A program made the translations under genes and the position numbers. The notes below the pieces were generated by a model. It was not told the DNA's origin, ran no database searches, and worked only from the letters and a program-made list of their open reading frames with translations. A DNA stretch of 6,253 bases. It comes from Ilumatobacter sp. GTDB taxonomy: Bacteria > Actinomycetota > Acidimicrobiia > Acidimicrobiales > Ilumatobacteraceae. Where the stretch lies: positions 1 to 6,253 of the forward strand of contig JABJAB010000028.1 of assembly GCA_018666235.1 (NCBI GenBank), in the 5' to 3' direction. The first letter of the stretch is position 1, and each line of letters opens with the position of its first letter. Shown piece by piece: positions 3,905 to 6,253 of the stretch.

Positions 3905-6253
3905 ATGTCTCGCAACCGCCCACCCCACGTTCCGCAAGGCACGTGGCGATCGGGCGCACTGCATGTGTGGGGCTGGAACGGTCTCGACACCGCATCGATG
4001 GCATGGCTCTACTCGGGCTTCCGCAAGATTGGCGACGACGGCCGGCGGACCGGCTGGCACGACTCCCCGATCTCCTACGGGGCCATTGGCCGCATCACCA
4101 TCGACGTTCCGGGTCACCCCACAATGCACGCCTCGTCGGTGCAGCTCGACGCCATCGGCACGGCGGTGTGGCTCAGCGAACTCCCCGAAGCGGAGTTCCT
4201 GAGCGACTCGCTGCGCTGGTTTGCGCGGATCGCCGAGTTGGCACGCCGGACAGTGGCCACCAACCGGATCGTGCCCGTGATCGACACCGAAGGACCATTC
4301 ACCGTCGGACGCTGGAAAGCCGTCACCGACGACCAGATCGATGACGTGTTGATTGCACTTGGTGCATCGATGCCGGACATCTGCGTTGCCGGATCAGGTG
4401 TCACCGTCGCGACGATCTACACCCAACTCGTCGATGGCATCGCCCGTTCGTTTCTCCATCAGGCCGGATGGAAGGCCGAGCTGGGGCGTCAACGCAAGCC
4501 GCACTACCAGGCCATGCGGGCACTGTTCGGAGCGCTCTCCAAGCCCGATCACGTCATGCGGGGCAACACCGACGGCTACGACGTCGCCGTCCAGCACCTG
4601 CGCGACGATCTTGATCGACATCGTCGTCGGCTCAATGGCGAGCCCGTCCTCGTGCCGCGCCTCCGCCTGCTGATCGCCGACGACCCGCTTGACCCGTGGA
4701 TTGTTCGACTCGAACTGGTCGACGACAGCGACGCCGCTCGCTGGTGTTCGGCCAACGACGTGTGGGAGCGCAACCAGGTCGCCATCGACGTCGCGCGCGG
4801 CGAAGAACACCTCGACGCGCTGGGTGACTTGATCAGCGACCTCGTCACGCGAGTCGTGGCCATCCCCGGACTCGGTGACCTCGCCGCCGAGCACGAGCCG
4901 ACCAGAGTCGAGCTCGAACTCGACGTGGCCGAAGACTTCATCGACATCGCACCAGCCGAACTCGACAGATTGGGCATTGAACTCATCGGCCCCGAGCGGC
5001 TGATCCGCACGCGCGTCAACGTCTCGGGCGAAGCCACGCCAGCACCTCCCGACGACCGCAAAAAGCAGTTCAGCAAGGACGCCCTCGTCGAGTGGAAGCT
5101 CGTCATCGGCGACGAACAGATCTCCGACGCTGAACTCGCACGCGCCGAGGAAGCCGGGGCCACGCTGCTCCACACCGGCCAGCGCTGGGTGCGCATTGAC
5201 GCCGACGAGCTACGGCGCAAACGCGAGCGGCTCACCGACCTCAAGGCCAACCACAGCAAGGTCAAGCCACTCGAGTTGATGCGGCTCGCGAACGACGACG
5301 ACAGCACCGAAGACAATCCGCTGATCTTTGTCCACGATGGGCGGGGCCCAGAAGAAGGGGCAGACCCGTACGACGACGCCGGCATCGGTGAACGTGACCG
5401 CGTTGCTGCGGACTGGGTGCGCGAACTCCTTGCCGGCTTACCTGACGAACAACTCGAAGAGAAACAGGAATCATCGGAGTTTCGTGGCGAGCTGCGCCAC
5501 TACCAACGCCGCGGCCTGGCCTGGCTGCAATTTCTCGCCAAACTCGGCCTCGGTGGCGTGTTGGCCGACGATATGGGGCTCGGCAAGACGGCGACCACGT
5601 TGGCCCACCTGCTCGAACGCCCCGGCCCACACCTCGTCATCTGCCCGCTGAGCGTCGTCCGTAACTGGCGCACTGAGAGCGAACGGTTCGCACCCAAGCT
5701 CGACGTCACCGTGCATCACGGCGCGACCCGCAAAAAGAACGTCAGCACCGGCCACGACGAGAGTGGCGAACTGTTCTCGATCGATCCGGAACACCAGCTT
5801 GTCATCACCACCTACGGGCTGCTTCCTCGCGATCTCGAACATCTCGGCGAGATCGAGTGGTCGACCGTCGTCCTCGACGAAGCCCAGATGGTCAAGAACC
5901 CAAACACAAAGGCCGCCAAGGCAGTCCGAGCCCTCACCGCCGACCAGAAGTTGGCGCTCACTGGCACGCCGGTCGAGAACCGGTTGAGCGAACTGTGGGC
6001 CATCCTCGACGCGGTCAACCCCGGCCTGCTCGGCAGCCTCACCAAGTTCCGCGACAAGTTCGGAACGCCAATCGAACGTCACCATGACCCCGATGCCGCA
6101 GCGCGGTTGCGACGCATGACGCAACCGTTCATCCTCCGCCGGACCAAAGCCGACAAGCGACTCCTGCCCGACCTGCCCGACAAGATCGAGCAGATCGCGT
6201 ACGCCAAGCTCACCAAAGAGCAGGCAACGCTGTATCAAAAGATCGTCGACCAG
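3905..6253 (+). CDS. helZ: HelZ-type SNF2 family DEAD/DEAH-box ATPase (3' end outside window)
   Basis: The frame is open from the ATG at 3905 to the last base: 783 residues with no stop. Relatives such as mycobacterial HelZ have about 1,000, so the second RecA-like lobe (Helicase_C) is beyond the edge. Residues 1-340 match no domain I can name, but openings like GTWRSGALHVWGWNG are typical of this family. Residues about 340-445 resemble the PF12419 (DUF3670) region found before SNF2 cores. An acidic linker (about 460-525) follows. The SNF2 core begins at ELRHYQ (529-534). It has motif I DDMGLGKT (555-562), motif II DEAQ (658-661), motif III LTGTPVEN (685-692) and LRRTK (744-748). All ATPase residues of the first lobe are present, so it should be an active DNA-dependent translocase. 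What it remodels is not known from sequence. An in-frame GTG at 3896 is an alternative start. The gene diverges from the DUF3445 gene. Confidence 0.93.
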   Translation, partial: MSRNRPPHVPQGTWRSGALHVWGWNGLDTASMAWLYSGFRKIGDDGRRTGWHDSPISYGAIGRITIDVPGHPTMHASSVQLDAIGTAVWLSELPEAEFLSDSLRWFARIAELARRTVATNRIVPVIDTEGPFTVGRWKAVTDDQIDDVLIALGASMPDICVAGSGVTVATIYTQLVDGIARSFLHQAGWKAELGRQRKPHYQAMRALFGALSKPDHVMRGNTDGYDVAVQHLRDDLDRHRRRLNGEPVLVPRLRLLIADDPLDPWIVRLELVDDSDAARWCSANDVWERNQVAIDVARGEEHLDALGDLISDLVTRVVAIPGLGDLAAEHEPTRVELELDVAEDFIDIAPAELDRLGIELIGPERLIRTRVNVSGEATPAPPDDRKKQFSKDALVEWKLVIGDEQISDAELARAEEAGATLLHTGQRWVRIDADELRRKRERLTDLKANHSKVKPLELMRLANDDDSTEDNPLIFVHDGRGPEEGADPYDDAGIGERDRVAADWVRELLAGLPDEQLEEKQESSEFRGELRHYQRRGLAWLQFLAKLGLGGVLADDMGLGKTATTLAHLLERPGPHLVICPLSVVRNWRTESERFAPKLDVTVHHGATRKKNVSTGHDESGELFSIDPEHQLVITTYGLLPRDLEHLGEIEWSTVVLDEAQMVKNPNTKAAKAVRALTADQKLALTGTPVENRLSELWAILDAVNPGLLGSLTKFRDKFGTPIERHHDPDAAARLRRMTQPFILRRTKADKRLLPDLPDKIEQIAYAKLTKEQATLYQKIVDQ

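Noticed and set aside
4394..5173. A 259-codon minus-strand open frame opposite the helicase
   Set aside because: It lies wholly inside the helicase coding frame, is rich in repetitive acidic and Val residues typical of reverse-complement frames, and resembles no family.
5438..5440. Rare TTA codon in the helicase, as in Streptomyces bldA-controlled genes
   Set aside because: One TTA codon in a 783-codon frame, with no sign that the host is a Streptomyces, is not evidence of such control.
5471..6238. A 255-codon minus-strand open frame opposite the SNF2 motifs
   Set aside because: The + strand here carries the SNF2 motifs (DDMGLGKT, DEAQ, LTGTP); the reverse frame is a shadow.
1..6253. CRISPR arrays, tRNA or rRNA genes, insertion sequences, phage genes
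   Set aside because: I looked through both strands and found no regular repeat-spacer pattern, no cloverleaf or rRNA-like sequence, no transposase motif and no terminal repeats with target duplications.

Overview
The window looks like ordinary chromosome from a high-GC actinobacterium. By eye the GC content is about 60-65% and GC dominates third codon positions. Three features point the same way: ClpB resembles actinobacterial ClpB, the SNF2 helicase is of the mycobacterial HelZ type with its family-specific N-terminal region, and a HAIR-like (HspR-type) operator lies before clpB. The short 'SNLPGD' stretch in ClpB fits my impression of the class Acidimicrobiia (Ilumatobacter-like), but this is only an inference.

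Layout from left to right. Positions 1-174 (+) hold the last 57 codons of a gene cut by the window edge; it resembles two-component signalling proteins, but its identity is unclear. Positions 175-335 are a convergent intergenic gap with a good intrinsic terminator (229-255) that ends clpB from the other side. Positions 336-2849 (-) encode the complete disaggregase ClpB. Positions 2850-2904 form the clpB leader, and its promoter reaches slightly into the end of the next gene: an exact TATAAT box sits inside a HAIR-like inverted repeat at 2889-2909. Positions 2905-3753 (-) encode a complete protein of the DUF3445 / haem-dependent oxidative N-demethylase alpha-subunit-like family. Positions 3754-3904 are a divergent intergenic region with a spaced inverted repeat (TGTCACGA / TCGTGACA) and a GC-rich hairpin. 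Positions 3905-6253 (+) encode the first 783 residues of a HelZ-type SNF2 ATPase that runs off the right edge. It is open throughout and has no stop inside the window.

The genes do not form an obvious shared pathway. ClpB is protein quality control, probably under heat-shock repressor control. The DUF3445 gene lies upstream of clpB on the same strand and may read through into it. The helicase is transcribed away from both. I found no CRISPR array, tRNA, rRNA or insertion sequence. No clearly new system is visible. The points most worth checking are the HAIR/-10 overlap at clpB, the spaced inverted repeat between the divergent genes, the mixed character of the left-edge fragment, and whatever gene follows the helicase beyond the window.
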